Positions 1 to 7,953 of a stretch of DNA of 64,000 nt are shown here, in pieces. Position 1 is the first letter of the stretch, and each line of letters starts with the position of its first letter. The stretch covers positions 1 to 64,000 of the forward strand of contig CADAYE010000009.1 in NCBI GenBank assembly GCA_902792085.1, written 5' to 3'. Both the position numbers and the translations under genes were made by a program. The DNA is from an uncultured bacterium (GTDB lineage: Bacteria > Cyanobacteriota > Vampirovibrionia > Gastranaerophilales > Gastranaerophilaceae). The notes under the pieces are model-generated. The model worked only from the letters and a program-made list of their open reading frames with translations. It was not told the origin of the DNA and searched no databases.

Positions 1-147
1 CAAAAACACATATTACTGCGTTAGCAGTCTTATGCCGCCGTTAGGCGGTATTGTAATCAGCGATGTTTTCTTTTCTTTGGTTCATTTCTTTTCTTTTGCC
101 TCGCAAACAAAAGAAAAGAAATGAACAACTTATAATTCACATTATAA
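1..147. repeat. Right part of composite hairpin element (copy A)
   Basis: No gene. The stretch is a chain of perfect hairpins: ACTGC-GTTA-GCAGT (15-28), CCGCC-GTTA-GGCGG (35-48), a long T-rich stem with 19-bp arms (80-98 and 108-126) and CTTATAA/TTATAAG (129-148 approx.). The same chain, with altered but still pairing stems, recurs at 5303-5740 and, inverted, at 59506-60123. The left end lies outside the window, so the boundaries of this copy are unknown. Confidence 0.75.
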
Positions 148-160
148 GAACAAAAATATC

Positions 161-472
161 TTACTTGTGATATTTTTGTTCCACCATCTCGAGCCACTTC
201 GCATGGTTGTAGTTTTTATAACTGTTTGCAAAGTTGATTAAAGATGTAACAAGTTTGCGCCCGCTGTCTGATTTCCCGACTATAAAATAATCGCCGTTTT
301 CGTTTTCGCAATACAAAATTTCTCTATGAACAATTTTTTCGACATTACTTTTGGGGTTTTTATTGATAACCTGAAATAACCATTTGTGCAAAAGTTCTAA
401 TGGCGTGGTTTTATGTGTCATCAGTTCGTCGTTATATTGCTGTAAAAATTTTGCAAATTCTGATAGTATCAT
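161..472 (-). CDS. Hypothetical protein, coupled to comF
   Basis: I do not recognise this 103-residue protein. It is charged and hydrophilic, with no signal peptide, membrane segment or metal motif, so it is probably cytosolic. Its ATG overlaps the comF stop codon in an ATGA arrangement (469-472), which implies translation coupled to comF and possibly a shared role. Its stop codon sits in the loop of a 13-bp palindrome (148-160/169-181) at the edge of repeat element A. The only support for function is the operon position. Confidence 0.6.
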   Translation of the reverse strand: MILSEFAKFLQQYNDELMTHKTTPLELLHKWLFQVINKNPKSNVEKIVHREILYCENENGDYFIVGKSDSGRKLVTSLINFANSYKNYNHAKWLEMVEQKYHK

Positions 473-1116
473 AATATTGGTGTTGTCGTTGCAAAGCAGA
501 CTATATCATAAATTTCTGCTTTGTTCAGTTCTCTAATCATTTCCTCAAAGGTTGAACCTGTTGTGCAAATATCGTCAATCAATAGCAAACGCTTGTTTTC
601 AATGAGTTTTGTTTTATCGACTTCAAATGCTTTATCCAGATTAACAAGTCTTTGAGATTTTTTCAGGTTATATTGCGGTTTGGTATCTTTTATTCGTTTA
701 ATCAAACTTGTATTTAGTGCAAAGCCGGTGAGTTTTGACAGTTCTTCCCCAACTAAATCCATGTGATTGTATTTGCGTTTCTTTTTGCGCTTTGAGTAAA
801 TCGGAACAGGCACAATTTGAAAATCACCTTCAAGCCCTAACCTTTGCCAGTACTCATACATAAATTTTGCCATGTAATATGCAAGGTCGCTTTGGCGGTG
901 GTATTTTATCCCTCTTATCATTTTTTGAAGATTTTTTGAATATTCCCCTGCGCAATAGATATTTATGCCGTTGAAAGTTCTGTTTACTTCGGCGGGCAAA
1001 TGTTCAAGTGTGTCGTAACAATTTGAACACATTTTTACGCACTCTTTTGATGAACCGCAAAAATAGCACTTCTTTTTATATATCCAGTCTAAAAGATTTT
1101 CAAAAAATTTGTTCAT
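469..1116 (-). CDS. comF: ComF family phosphoribosyltransferase-like protein
   Basis: A 215-residue ComF-type protein, associated in naturally transformable bacteria with handling of incoming single-stranded DNA. The N-terminus has a four-cysteine zinc site (C17, C20, C30, C33) and the C-terminal half is a type I phosphoribosyltransferase fold with the PRPP-binding stretch IDDICTTGST at about 180-189. Length is normal for the family. It is followed by a coupled unknown gene (ATGA overlap). There is no Shine-Dalgarno sequence; a TGGTAAAAT box lies six bases upstream of the ATG, suggesting a leaderless mRNA. Whether it serves competence here is inferred from the family only. Confidence 0.88.
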   Translation of the reverse strand: MNKFFENLLDWIYKKKCYFCGSSKECVKMCSNCYDTLEHLPAEVNRTFNGINIYCAGEYSKNLQKMIRGIKYHRQSDLAYYMAKFMYEYWQRLGLEGDFQIVPVPIYSKRKKKRKYNHMDLVGEELSKLTGFALNTSLIKRIKDTKPQYNLKKSQRLVNLDKAFEVDKTKLIENKRLLLIDDICTTGSTFEEMIRELNKAEIYDIVCFATTTPIL

Positions 1117-1131
1117 AAAAAGATTTTACCA
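1117..1131 (-). promoter_or_regulatory. Extended -10 box of comF, leaderless start
   Basis: On the minus strand TGG-TAAAAT (TAAAAT at 1123-1128) is followed by exactly six bases and then the comF ATG (1116-1114). No ribosome-binding site fits between. The same spacing recurs at seven or more other genes in this window. Confidence 0.55.
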
Positions 1132-2160
1132 TTAATTAAAATGATTAAAAATTCTATTTTCTACATCTTGTTTTGAGTAGTGGATTTTTCGAGTTTGTCC
1201 TGTGTGAGATCCTGAAACGAGTTCAGGATGACGACTCTCAAAAACTACATCAACCCCTAAACCTTTTTTAACAACACCGATTTGAGTACCGGCATCAAAA
1301 TCCTGCGGTACGACTGCGACAAGTCCGTAATCTTCACCGCCAAACAAAACCATATCCTGCCAAGAATCAAATTGTTCAAGGTCTTTATCGTGCGGTATCT
1401 TGTCAAAATCTATTTCCAATAAAACTCCGCTTTCGTTTGCAATAGTTGATAATGCGTCCATAAGTCCGTCTGATGTGTCCATCATGGCATAAAGAATTGT
1501 ATCTTTACAAGATGGGAGATTCTTCGGTCGCTTCGCTTTCTCAGAATGACAATATGTGCTGATTTTTTCTGAAAACTCAATCTGTGCTTGTGGTTCTAAA
1601 TGTGCTTTTACAAATTTTTGCGGCTCTGTTTTTCCTTCAAGCAACAATTTTAATCCTGCGCAACTTGAGCCATGCAAACCAGAAACAACGACTTTGTAAC
1701 CCTCTTTTGCATTTTTTCTTGATGAAATATTATGCCCTTTTGCATCTCCAATTGCGCAGACCGAAACATAAATTTTATCAGCAGACGTTATATCTCCGCC
1801 GACAATTTCAATATTTTCCCCCTCTCCTTTTGGGAGAGGGTCTGGGTGAAGGTTGCAAGCCTTTTTTGCACCTTCATAAAACTCTTTTACAAAATCCGAA
1901 TCAATATCGTTTGGCAAAGAAAGGGAAATTGTCAAATAAGTGGGTTTTGCACCGCTTGCACAAATATCTGAAATATTTACCATGACAGATTTATAGCCTA
2001 ACTGAAACGGAGAGATTAAATCCCTTTTAAAATGCACATCTTCAACAAGACTATCCTGTGAAACGACTATGCCCAAATCTTTTAGATATGCACAGTCATC
2101 CCCGATATAATCCGACTGCAAAACATTTTTTATTATATTTATAAATTCTTTTTCTTTCAT
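1132..2160 (-). CDS. thiL: Thiamine-monophosphate kinase with three in-frame repeat insertions
   Basis: ThiL phosphorylates thiamine monophosphate to the cofactor thiamine diphosphate using ATP and Mg2+. Family signatures are clear: GDDCA near the N-terminus, SLVEDVHF, NISDICASGA, GGDIT, MDTSDGLMDAL and FGGEDYGL. I place the start at the ATG at 2160; the ten codons upstream from a TTG lie in a GTTGGGC/GCCCAAC palindrome. Unusually, three stretches interrupt otherwise family-like sequence: LHPDPLPKGEGE (about 1815-1852), CHSEKAKRPKNLPS (about 1505-1550) and RHPELVSGSH (about 1205-1235). Each is encoded by a palindromic repeat of a type found elsewhere in the window, so they look like inserted DNA read in frame. 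No other thiamine synthesis gene is adjacent. Confidence 0.92.
   Translation of the reverse strand: MKEKEFINIIKNVLQSDYIGDDCAYLKDLGIVVSQDSLVEDVHFKRDLISPFQLGYKSVMVNISDICASGAKPTYLTISLSLPNDIDSDFVKEFYEGAKKACNLHPDPLPKGEGENIEIVGGDITSADKIYVSVCAIGDAKGHNISSRKNAKEGYKVVVSGLHGSSCAGLKLLLEGKTEPQKFVKAHLEPQAQIEFSEKISTYCHSEKAKRPKNLPSCKDTILYAMMDTSDGLMDALSTIANESGVLLEIDFDKIPHDKDLEQFDSWQDMVLFGGEDYGLVAVVPQDFDAGTQIGVVKKGLGVDVVFESRHPELVSGSHTGQTRKIHYSKQDVENRIFNHFN
1205..1235. repeat. Palindromic repeat of HPELVSGS type inside thiL
   Basis: CCTGAA-acgag-TTCAGG at 1211-1227, read in thiL as RHPELVSGSH. The same palindrome type stands outside genes at 2221-2239 and, with compensating changes (CCCGAA/TTCGGG), twice at 56705-56721 and 56777-56793. 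Confidence 0.7.
1505..1550. repeat. CHSE-type repeat inside thiL
   Basis: The minus strand reads GTCATTCTGAG, then GAAGCGA and GAAGAATCTC, a sequence style I know from dispersed intergenic repeats of other bacteria. In thiL it encodes about 15 residues that have no place in the ThiL family. Confidence 0.55.
1815..1852. repeat. CCCTCTCC/GGGAGAGGG repeat inside thiL
   Basis: The arms CCCTCTCC and GGAGAGGG (around 1819-1846) flank a four-base loop; the minus-strand reading is LHPDPLPKGEGE. Related sequence occurs in element B (5487-5525), at the end of spmA (58535-58577) and in element C (59726-59765). Confidence 0.65.
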
Positions 2161-2172
2161 ATTATTTCTTAT

Positions 2173-2239
2173 GTTGGGCTGAAAGCCCAACTTACATATT
2201 AAAATTTTTGAGGAAAAAGATCCTGAATCAAGTTCAGGA
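2173..2239. repeat. Two small palindromes downstream of the GGDEF gene
   Basis: GTTGGGC-tgaaa-GCCCAAC (2173-2191) and TCCTGAA-tcaag-TTCAGGA (2221-2239) fill the gap between the GGDEF gene and thiL. Neither is followed by a clear T-run on the minus strand, so I call them repeats rather than terminators. Confidence 0.5.
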
Positions 2240-2244
2240 TGCCA

Positions 2245-4152
2245 TCAAACTATATCATGTTCAAGCAGTGAAATAAACTCACTAACAAGGTTTGTATTCC
2301 ATTTTTTACCTGCATCTGATTTAATGATTTCGACCGCATCACGATTAGACATCTTTGCTCTGTAAGGTCTTGCTTCAATCAAGGCAAAGTACTCATCAAC
2401 AATCAAAATTATTTGGGAAGTCAAAGGAATTTCTTCTTTTGATTTTTGGTTCGGATATCCGCTTCCGTCCCAATTTTCGTGGTGTTGTTCAATAATCGGC
2501 AAAATATCCTGAACGTAAGAAATTGGTTTCAAAATCTTTTGCGCTGCAATAATCGGGTGATTTTTGATTGTTCCTTTTTCTTCCTCAGTCAAAGGGGTAG
2601 CCTTTTGTAAAAGCCCCGGAGAAATCATCAGATTGCCTATATCGTATAACAAAACAGCGACTTTAAGATTATCAACCTCCTGTTTTGGCAGGTCAAATCT
2701 TTTTGCAAGCGACACAGCCATAAGAACTTTGTTTTTAACAACTCCGTTTTCGTGCATAGGGTTGTATAGTTTGGTCAGCATATCGGCAACCATATAGAGG
2801 GAATTTTGTCTGCTTTCGCCCTCATCAGCACTGTCTTTAAGTTTTTGGCACAACTCTTTTGAAAGTCTTTGAGCCATAGGTACACGATTTTTAGACAATA
2901 TATCAATGAATGTATTAACGGCAATTTCCTGCCATGAAGTTTCAGACATAGATTTTGCAAGAGTAACCTGATTTCTGCCGTTTCGTTTCGAATTATACAT
3001 TGCCTGATCTGTAAGTTCCAAAAGTTCTTCTACATTTGAGGTATGTTCTAAAAATGTTGCAACTCCCAAACTGCCTGTAATATGCCCGATAGTTTCAATC
3101 TCCTGACTTTCTATTGCCTTACGAATTCTTTCTGCCGCTACCATTGCACCATCAGATGATATACCGGGTAACAGAACATCAAATTCTTCCCCGCCGATTC
3201 TTGCAGGAATATCAATTGAGCGGGCATTGGATTTTAAAATATCTGCAATAGTTTTTATTGCCAAATCGCCATAAGAATGTCCGTAAGTATCGTTGATTTT
3301 TTTAAGAAAATCCAAATCAATTCCGATAACAGAGAACGGAATATTTTGGCGTCTTGCACGCTGAACTTCTTTATTTAAAGATTCTTCAAAATATCTGCGG
3401 TTATAAAGACCCGTCAGGGCATCTGTCACTGCTTCTTCTCTAACTGCCTGAAATAAGTCGGCAATAGTAATTGCCATTTCAATCTGTTTTGCAAAAAGCC
3501 CCAAAAAATCAGTTTCGGCAGGCGCGAGTTCTTCACGAGACGAAAATACGCAAAACCAGCCAAATTCTTTATCTCTTGGTAATAAAGGTATCGTAATAAT
3601 AGATTTTACAGGTTGATTTGTTAAAATTTGACCGATAGTATCCTGATTAAGTTCCGGCATTATCGCTTTTAAAGACAAATCAAGCGACTTTGACTGCATA
3701 ATTTTATTTTCTTTAAGAGTATCTGAAAAAATACTGCTTTCAGTGTAACTTAACCGTCTTGTCTGAATAGACGGAGAGCCGATAATGTGATTTAATCTTT
3801 CGATTAAACCGTCTTTTGATTGTGCAATTATTCTGCAAAAATCACCGTCAGAGTCTTTACATTTGCGGATAATCGCACAATGCATATAACCAAGTTCGCC
3901 CTGTGTACTGTTTACAATTGCTTCCAATACATTCTCAAGCGGAGTTGAAGAATTCATCATATCCCAAATGTGCTGTAAAGTCAGCATTCTGCGGTTTGCA
4001 TCATGCAACTCTGCCGTTCGTTCTTCAATCTCTTTTTCTAACTGTTGATTTCTCTCATATATTTCCAGATAGTCACGCTTTTCGTTGTAAAGATTACTTT
4101 CAACTTCCTTTACTCTATTGGAAAATTCTTTAAATATATTAAATAAGCCCAT
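2245..4152 (-). CDS. GAF-GGDEF-HD domain signalling protein
   Basis: A 635-residue cytosolic regulator. Residues 10-60 are a coiled coil, about 60-235 look like a GAF sensory domain, and 240-400 form a GGDEF diguanylate cyclase with GGEEF at 320-324 and an intact RxxD inhibitory site (RSID, 311-314). The C-terminal 440-630 resembles an HD-GYP domain with HHENWDGSGYP at 557-567, but the expected HD pair is YDIG (503-506): the first metal-binding histidine is tyrosine. I infer an active cyclase and a doubtful or inactive phosphodiesterase. There is no membrane segment. A normal leader with an AGGA ribosome site precedes the ATG. Confidence 0.88.
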   Translation of the reverse strand: MGLFNIFKEFSNRVKEVESNLYNEKRDYLEIYERNQQLEKEIEERTAELHDANRRMLTLQHIWDMMNSSTPLENVLEAIVNSTQGELGYMHCAIIRKCKDSDGDFCRIIAQSKDGLIERLNHIIGSPSIQTRRLSYTESSIFSDTLKENKIMQSKSLDLSLKAIMPELNQDTIGQILTNQPVKSIITIPLLPRDKEFGWFCVFSSREELAPAETDFLGLFAKQIEMAITIADLFQAVREEAVTDALTGLYNRRYFEESLNKEVQRARRQNIPFSVIGIDLDFLKKINDTYGHSYGDLAIKTIADILKSNARSIDIPARIGGEEFDVLLPGISSDGAMVAAERIRKAIESQEIETIGHITGSLGVATFLEHTSNVEELLELTDQAMYNSKRNGRNQVTLAKSMSETSWQEIAVNTFIDILSKNRVPMAQRLSKELCQKLKDSADEGESRQNSLYMVADMLTKLYNPMHENGVVKNKVLMAVSLAKRFDLPKQEVDNLKVAVLLYDIGNLMISPGLLQKATPLTEEEKGTIKNHPIIAAQKILKPISYVQDILPIIEQHHENWDGSGYPNQKSKEEIPLTSQIILIVDEYFALIEARPYRAKMSNRDAVEIIKSDAGKKWNTNLVSEFISLLEHDIV

Positions 4153-4191
4153 CTGTAATTCCTGTGTTCGACTTTCTATTATAACATTATT

Positions 4192-5247
4192 TTAACTGAA
4201 TATCAACCCGTTTATTGCATCAATAACATCATTTGCGCTCGGTGAAAATGTGCATGCTTCAAAGTTTTCTTTATTAAAGCATTTTCGTTTGAAACACGGT
4301 TGGCAATTTAACCCTCTTCCGCCTAAAGAAATATATTTGTCATAACTGCCCAAAGGTCCTAAAACCTCTTTCGGAGTACAGGTAAAAATTGCAATAACTT
4401 TCGGATTGCGTGTTGCCCATGCAAGATGTGCACTTCCACTGTCAGGCGAGATGACAAGATTTGCTCTTGAAAATATTTCGGCAAGTTCCAAAATATTTGT
4501 CTTTCCTGCAAGGTTTAACCCTTTTTCCTGCGAAATATATTCTATAAGTTCGTTATCATTTGGTCCGCCTGTGAAAATCAAATTAACTTTATCTGATAAA
4601 TAATTTACAACTTCACGCCAATTATCTTTGTTCCAGTGCTTATTACCCCATGTTGTAGCAGGTGAAATTACAACGATTTGCTTTGTGTTATCCAAATTTT
4701 TTAAAAGTTCGTTTACCTTCTGAATTTGAGAGTCTGTGCGTTTTGGAAGTGTGACTTTTATATCTTCCGGAGCAATTTCTATCCCCAAATGATTTGCGTA
4801 TCTTAAATAGTTCATAACTATCGGAGAATCGGGTTTGTAAGAAATATTATCTATCCACTCGTTGCCGCCTAAGAGTGATAATTCTCTGCCTTCTTTTGAT
4901 ATAATGCGCCTTTTTGCTCCGCAAAATGCCATAAAATAGAGGCTTTTAAACATCATTTGAGAATCTATTGCGATATCAAATTTTTCTTCTCTTAACTGTT
5001 TAATTATGTCTAAATATTCAAAGAAACTTGTCAGACACATTCCGCGTTTTTTCCACTCTTTCATTGGTGCAAGAATAACCTTGTCAACACAAGAATTGTT
5101 TTTTACAATATCAATTCCTTTTTCCGATACAAGCCATGTAACTTCGTAACCTGCATCTTTTAGTGCATTAGCAAGCGGAACATTAAAAATTACATCACCC
5201 AAAGATGATAATTTTATAAGTAAAACTTTTTTCTTTCTGTTTTCCGA
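4192..5247 (-). CDS. Glycosyltransferase family 9 (heptosyltransferase-like)
   Basis: A 351-residue GT-B enzyme of the ADP-heptose:LPS heptosyltransferase family, expected at the inner face of the cytoplasmic membrane in lipopolysaccharide core or related glycan synthesis. Signatures are LIKLSSLGDVIFNVPL at the N-terminus, ISPATTWGNKHW mid-protein, and the family nucleotide-site region SPDSGSAHLAWA. I start at the ATG at 5247 because GGAG lies seven bases upstream; 12 further in-frame residues would need an ATG without a ribosome site. The sugar donor is unknown. Hairpin element B separates it from rsmD upstream. Confidence 0.85.
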   Translation of the reverse strand, partial: SENRKKKVLLIKLSSLGDVIFNVPLANALKDAGYEVTWLVSEKGIDIVKNNSCVDKVILAPMKEWKKRGMCLTSFFEYLDIIKQLREEKFDIAIDSQMMFKSLYFMAFCGAKRRIISKEGRELSLLGGNEWIDNISYKPDSPIVMNYLRYANHLGIEIAPEDIKVTLPKRTDSQIQKVNELLKNLDNTKQIVVISPATTWGNKHWNKDNWREVVNYLSDKVNLIFTGGPNDNELIEYISQEKGLNLAGKTNILELAEIFSRANLVISPDSGSAHLAWATRNPKVIAIFTCTPKEVLGPLGSYDKYISLGGRGLNCQPCFKRKCFNKENFEACTFSPSANDVIDAINGLIFS

Positions 5248-5302
5248 CATAATTAACTCCGCTATAAATTCATGCAATTGCATTATACATCAAACAATTA
5301 CT

Positions 5303-5740
5303 TACATAAATAATATTATCTGTATGTTCATTCTTTCTCTTTTCTTGCGATGAAAAGAGAAAGAATGAACCAAGAAAGAGAAAATACGCTATTTCACTGC
5401 AATGCCTGACGGCATCGCTCCAAACTACGGCGCCTTTGATATTACCCTCACCCGCAGTTGTATGGTTCATAAATTCACCTACAACTGCTCCCTCTCCCAA
5501 GAGGAGAGGGGTTGGGTGAGGGGTAAACGTGCGCCGTTGTCTTTATGCACGCTAAGAGATTTTTGCCGACAGGCAAAAACACATATTACTGCGTTAGCAG
5601 TCTAATGTCGCCGTTAGGCGATATTGTACCTTAGCGTGTTTTTCTTTTCGATTCACTTTTCTTTTTGCGTCGCAATCAAAAAGAAAAGTGAACATAATAA
5701 GAATATCTTAGCGAGATATTCGGATAATATTATTTATGTA
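5303..5740. repeat. Composite hairpin element, copy B, with 18-bp terminal inverted repeats
   Basis: A 438-bp non-coding element between rsmD and the GT9 gene. Its ends (5303-5320 and 5723-5740) are perfect 18-bp inverted repeats; the right one contains the last codons and stop of rsmD. Inside are T-rich hairpin B1 (arms 5326-5344/5352-5370), ATGCC-TGAC-GGCAT (near 5402), a central CCTCTCC/GGAGAGG hairpin enclosed by TACCCTCACCC and GGGTGAGGGGTA, TTTTTGCC-GACA-GGCAAAAA, ACTGC-GTTA-GCAGT, TCGCC-GTTA-GGCGA, and hairpin B2 (5652-5667/5677-5692). There is no plausible protein. The symmetric layout suggests a MITE-like element or a structured RNA. Confidence 0.75.
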
Positions 5741-6254
5741 AAAATGTAATAATTTTATTACCGTATTTTTTTTGTTTCAAAATTTCAAAATTTTGCGGAA
5801 TTTCAACCTCTGTTACATGTTCTAAAATGACAATTCCATCGCAAATATCTTTTATAGCGTCTAAACTTTTTTCATAAATCCCCGCATAATAGGGCGGGTC
5901 AATATAAATAACATCAAACTTTTGCGTTAATTTCGGGCAGACTTTCAGACTGTTGCCCAAAATCAGTTTGAGGTCGTGAGATTTTTCATATTTTGAAAAA
6001 TTTGATTTTATAACGGAATAAACTTTTTTGTTCTGCTCTATTGCAACTGTGCTTCCAAAACCTCTTGACAGCGCTTCAAGACTCATTATCCCCGAGCCAG
6101 AGAACATATCAAGAAAACTTTTGCCGTTGAAATCAATTATTGCACCAAGAGTATTAAAAACACTCATACGCACCTTGGAAAGTGTCGGACGGGTAATATT
6201 TTCATCCGGAGCTTTAATCTTTTGTCTGTTATAAATTCCGCCTGTGATATTCAT
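5730..6254 (-). CDS. rsmD: 16S rRNA guanine-N2 methyltransferase RsmD
   Basis: A 174-residue SAM-dependent enzyme that methylates G966 of 16S rRNA during small-subunit assembly. The Rossmann glycine motif is DMFSGSGIMSLEA at about 46-58, and the catalytic DPPY motif occurs as IDPPYY near 117-122. N-terminal NITGGIYNRQKIKAP and RPTLSKVR also match the family. Length is typical. The last four codons lie in the terminal inverted repeat of element B, so the element ends exactly at this gene's 3' edge. It starts 12 bases after the large prepilin gene ends and may be co-transcribed with it. Confidence 0.92.
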   Translation of the reverse strand: MNITGGIYNRQKIKAPDENITRPTLSKVRMSVFNTLGAIIDFNGKSFLDMFSGSGIMSLEALSRGFGSTVAIEQNKKVYSVIKSNFSKYEKSHDLKLILGNSLKVCPKLTQKFDVIYIDPPYYAGIYEKSLDAIKDICDGIVILEHVTEVEIPQNFEILKQKKYGNKIITFLHK

Positions 6255-6266
6255 ATATTGTAATTA

Positions 6267-7817
6267 TTACTTGTGGCCGATGTAATAGAAATCGGAATCA
6301 TAAACATTACCGTCACTGCGTTCATAGTTTCCGTCTTCGTTTTGTTTATAGGTCATGCTAAACCCTTTATAGGTGCCGTCTCCCATATCACGAACGTATA
6401 ACTGTCCCTTATAGTCATACCAGACACCATTATGGGTTGCACCGACAGGATTAAGGTTACTGTCATAAACATATTTCCCGTTTACATAATTACCGTCAGT
6501 ATTCTTTGTATAAGTTTTTCCAGAGTCGCTTATATAATTCCCGTTCGCATCTTCTCTGACAAACAAACCGTTTTTGAAATCATACCAATTGTTATTTTTG
6601 CTTTTCCCGATCGTATTAAAGTTTTCGTCAAAATAAGTTCCGTCGGAACGTTTATACAAACCTTCGTTAGTTTTTGTATATGTCATTCCGCCCTTTCCTT
6701 TATAGGTGCCGTTCCCCATATCACGAACCAACACATCGCCTTTAAATGCAAACCAATTACCTTTGTAATTTTGTCCGAGCAGATTCATATTTTCATCATA
6801 AACACTACCGTCACTGCCTACATAATTCCCGTCGGCATTTTTTGTGAAAACTTTGCCCTGTGCATCTACATAGTTGCCGTTGTCATCTTTTTTATAGTAA
6901 CCTCCGTCAGAAATATAATTTCCTTCGGAATCTTTTTGGGAATATTTATTGTTTCCGCCCAGGTATTCGTATTCTCCGCCTTTAAAGGTTACCATTTTAG
7001 GTGCGACTTCTTCGTTTTCGTCGTTGTTCGAACCATTTGGGTTCTCTTTACCGTTTCCGCCCAAAAATGCACTTAAAGCAGCATTTGTAGCCGGATGGAC
7101 ATGCCCGTCATGGAATATGACAGGGAAAATATCTCCCATTGAGCCGTTTGTAACTTTACAGGTTTTATCTACTGATATAATAGTAGATTCTTCCGCACAT
7201 TTTACTTCTCTGTTCGGCGGTGTGGGTCCGTTTACGTCTATAAAGCCTATACAATTTGTCAGACCTTTTTCTTCTATCACTTCCGTTGTAAGAGAGTTAC
7301 CAATCCCGATACCGCAGTTTTTCATGTTCGGGTTAAATGCAACAAATGCTCCGTCAGCAAATGAAAAGAATAAAAAGTTGTCTATTGAAATACTGGAAAC
7401 TTCGGCTTTGTATGGTGTAGTATTATTTGCCGCTTTTACATTTCCGTATTTACCCAGATAAGTCTGTCCTGCCAACGTATTATTAAATAATCCGCAAAGT
7501 GATAATTTCCCGCCTGAAACGGTATCACTTGCACATGTCGAATCCTGACTGGCTAAAGACAGGTTTGAATAATCTATATCATACTGAGCCTGTGCACCGA
7601 TTACAGCCTGATTCAAAGTTGACAATGATTTTTTTAATTGAGCAACAAACTTTTTTGAATTTGAATTCTGAATTAACGTCGGAATTGTTAAAGCTGCAAC
7701 AACCCCGATAATTCCTATGGTTATTAAAATTTCGACAAGAGTAAAACCTTGCTTAAATTTGTTATAACGTTTTTTTATCCCAAATATGTTTAAATTTTTC
7801 ATGTTCATAATATCCAA
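6267..7817 (-). CDS. Large prepilin-like protein with C-terminal GxYx repeats
   Basis: A 516-residue secreted or pilus-associated protein. The N-terminus is a type IV prepilin signal: a basic leader, then G24-F25 with FTLVEILITIGIIGVVAAL, the cleavage and assembly helix. Residues to about 270 form a pseudopilin-like domain with several cysteines. From about 280 to the end the sequence is built of tandem units of 50-60 residues rich in G, N, D and Y (recurring themes: DGNYV, WYDFKG, VRDMGNGTYKG, YDENMN). I start at TTG 7817 because GGGG lies seven bases before it; the nearest ATG is too far from any ribosome site. A consensus-like promoter lies upstream. The function of the repeat stalk (adhesion, surface display) is inference. 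Confidence 0.78.
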   Translation of the reverse strand: MDIMNMKNLNIFGIKKRYNKFKQGFTLVEILITIGIIGVVAALTIPTLIQNSNSKKFVAQLKKSLSTLNQAVIGAQAQYDIDYSNLSLASQDSTCASDTVSGGKLSLCGLFNNTLAGQTYLGKYGNVKAANNTTPYKAEVSSISIDNFLFFSFADGAFVAFNPNMKNCGIGIGNSLTTEVIEEKGLTNCIGFIDVNGPTPPNREVKCAEESTIISVDKTCKVTNGSMGDIFPVIFHDGHVHPATNAALSAFLGGNGKENPNGSNNDENEEVAPKMVTFKGGEYEYLGGNNKYSQKDSEGNYISDGGYYKKDDNGNYVDAQGKVFTKNADGNYVGSDGSVYDENMNLLGQNYKGNWFAFKGDVLVRDMGNGTYKGKGGMTYTKTNEGLYKRSDGTYFDENFNTIGKSKNNNWYDFKNGLFVREDANGNYISDSGKTYTKNTDGNYVNGKYVYDSNLNPVGATHNGVWYDYKGQLYVRDMGDGTYKGFSMTYKQNEDGNYERSDGNVYDSDFYYIGHK

Positions 7818-7840
7818 TACAATACCCCTTTTTAATATTT

Positions 7841-7869
7841 ACTATACACTTTTAATTGTATAAATTCAA
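7841..7869 (-). promoter_or_regulatory. Promoter of the large prepilin gene
   Basis: On the minus strand TTGAAT (7869-7864), a 17-base spacer and TATAGT (7846-7841) form a good sigma-70 promoter about 24 bases before the TTG start. Confidence 0.55.
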
Positions 7870-7888
7870 GTAATATTTATAAAAATTA

Positions 7889-7920
7889 GTAAAAAAAACA
7901 GGCTCTGAAAACAGAACCTG
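7889..7920 (-). terminator. Intrinsic terminator after the HEAT-like gene
   Basis: Minus strand: a 9-bp stem CAGGTTCTG/CAGAGCCTG with loop TTTT, followed by eight T. It ends the two-gene unit 8892-7954. Confidence 0.8.
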
Positions 7921-7953
7921 CTATAGTTTAAAATATATATCAACAATACTTTA

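Noticed and set aside
5270-5605. Two small frames in element B
   Set aside because: They consist of translated palindromes and repeat sequence between the terminal inverted repeats.
6432-7461. Long open frames opposite the large prepilin gene (plus strand)
   Set aside because: They mirror the repeat codons of the prepilin, lack ribosome sites, and encode low-complexity Ile/Phe/Pro-rich sequence with no family match.
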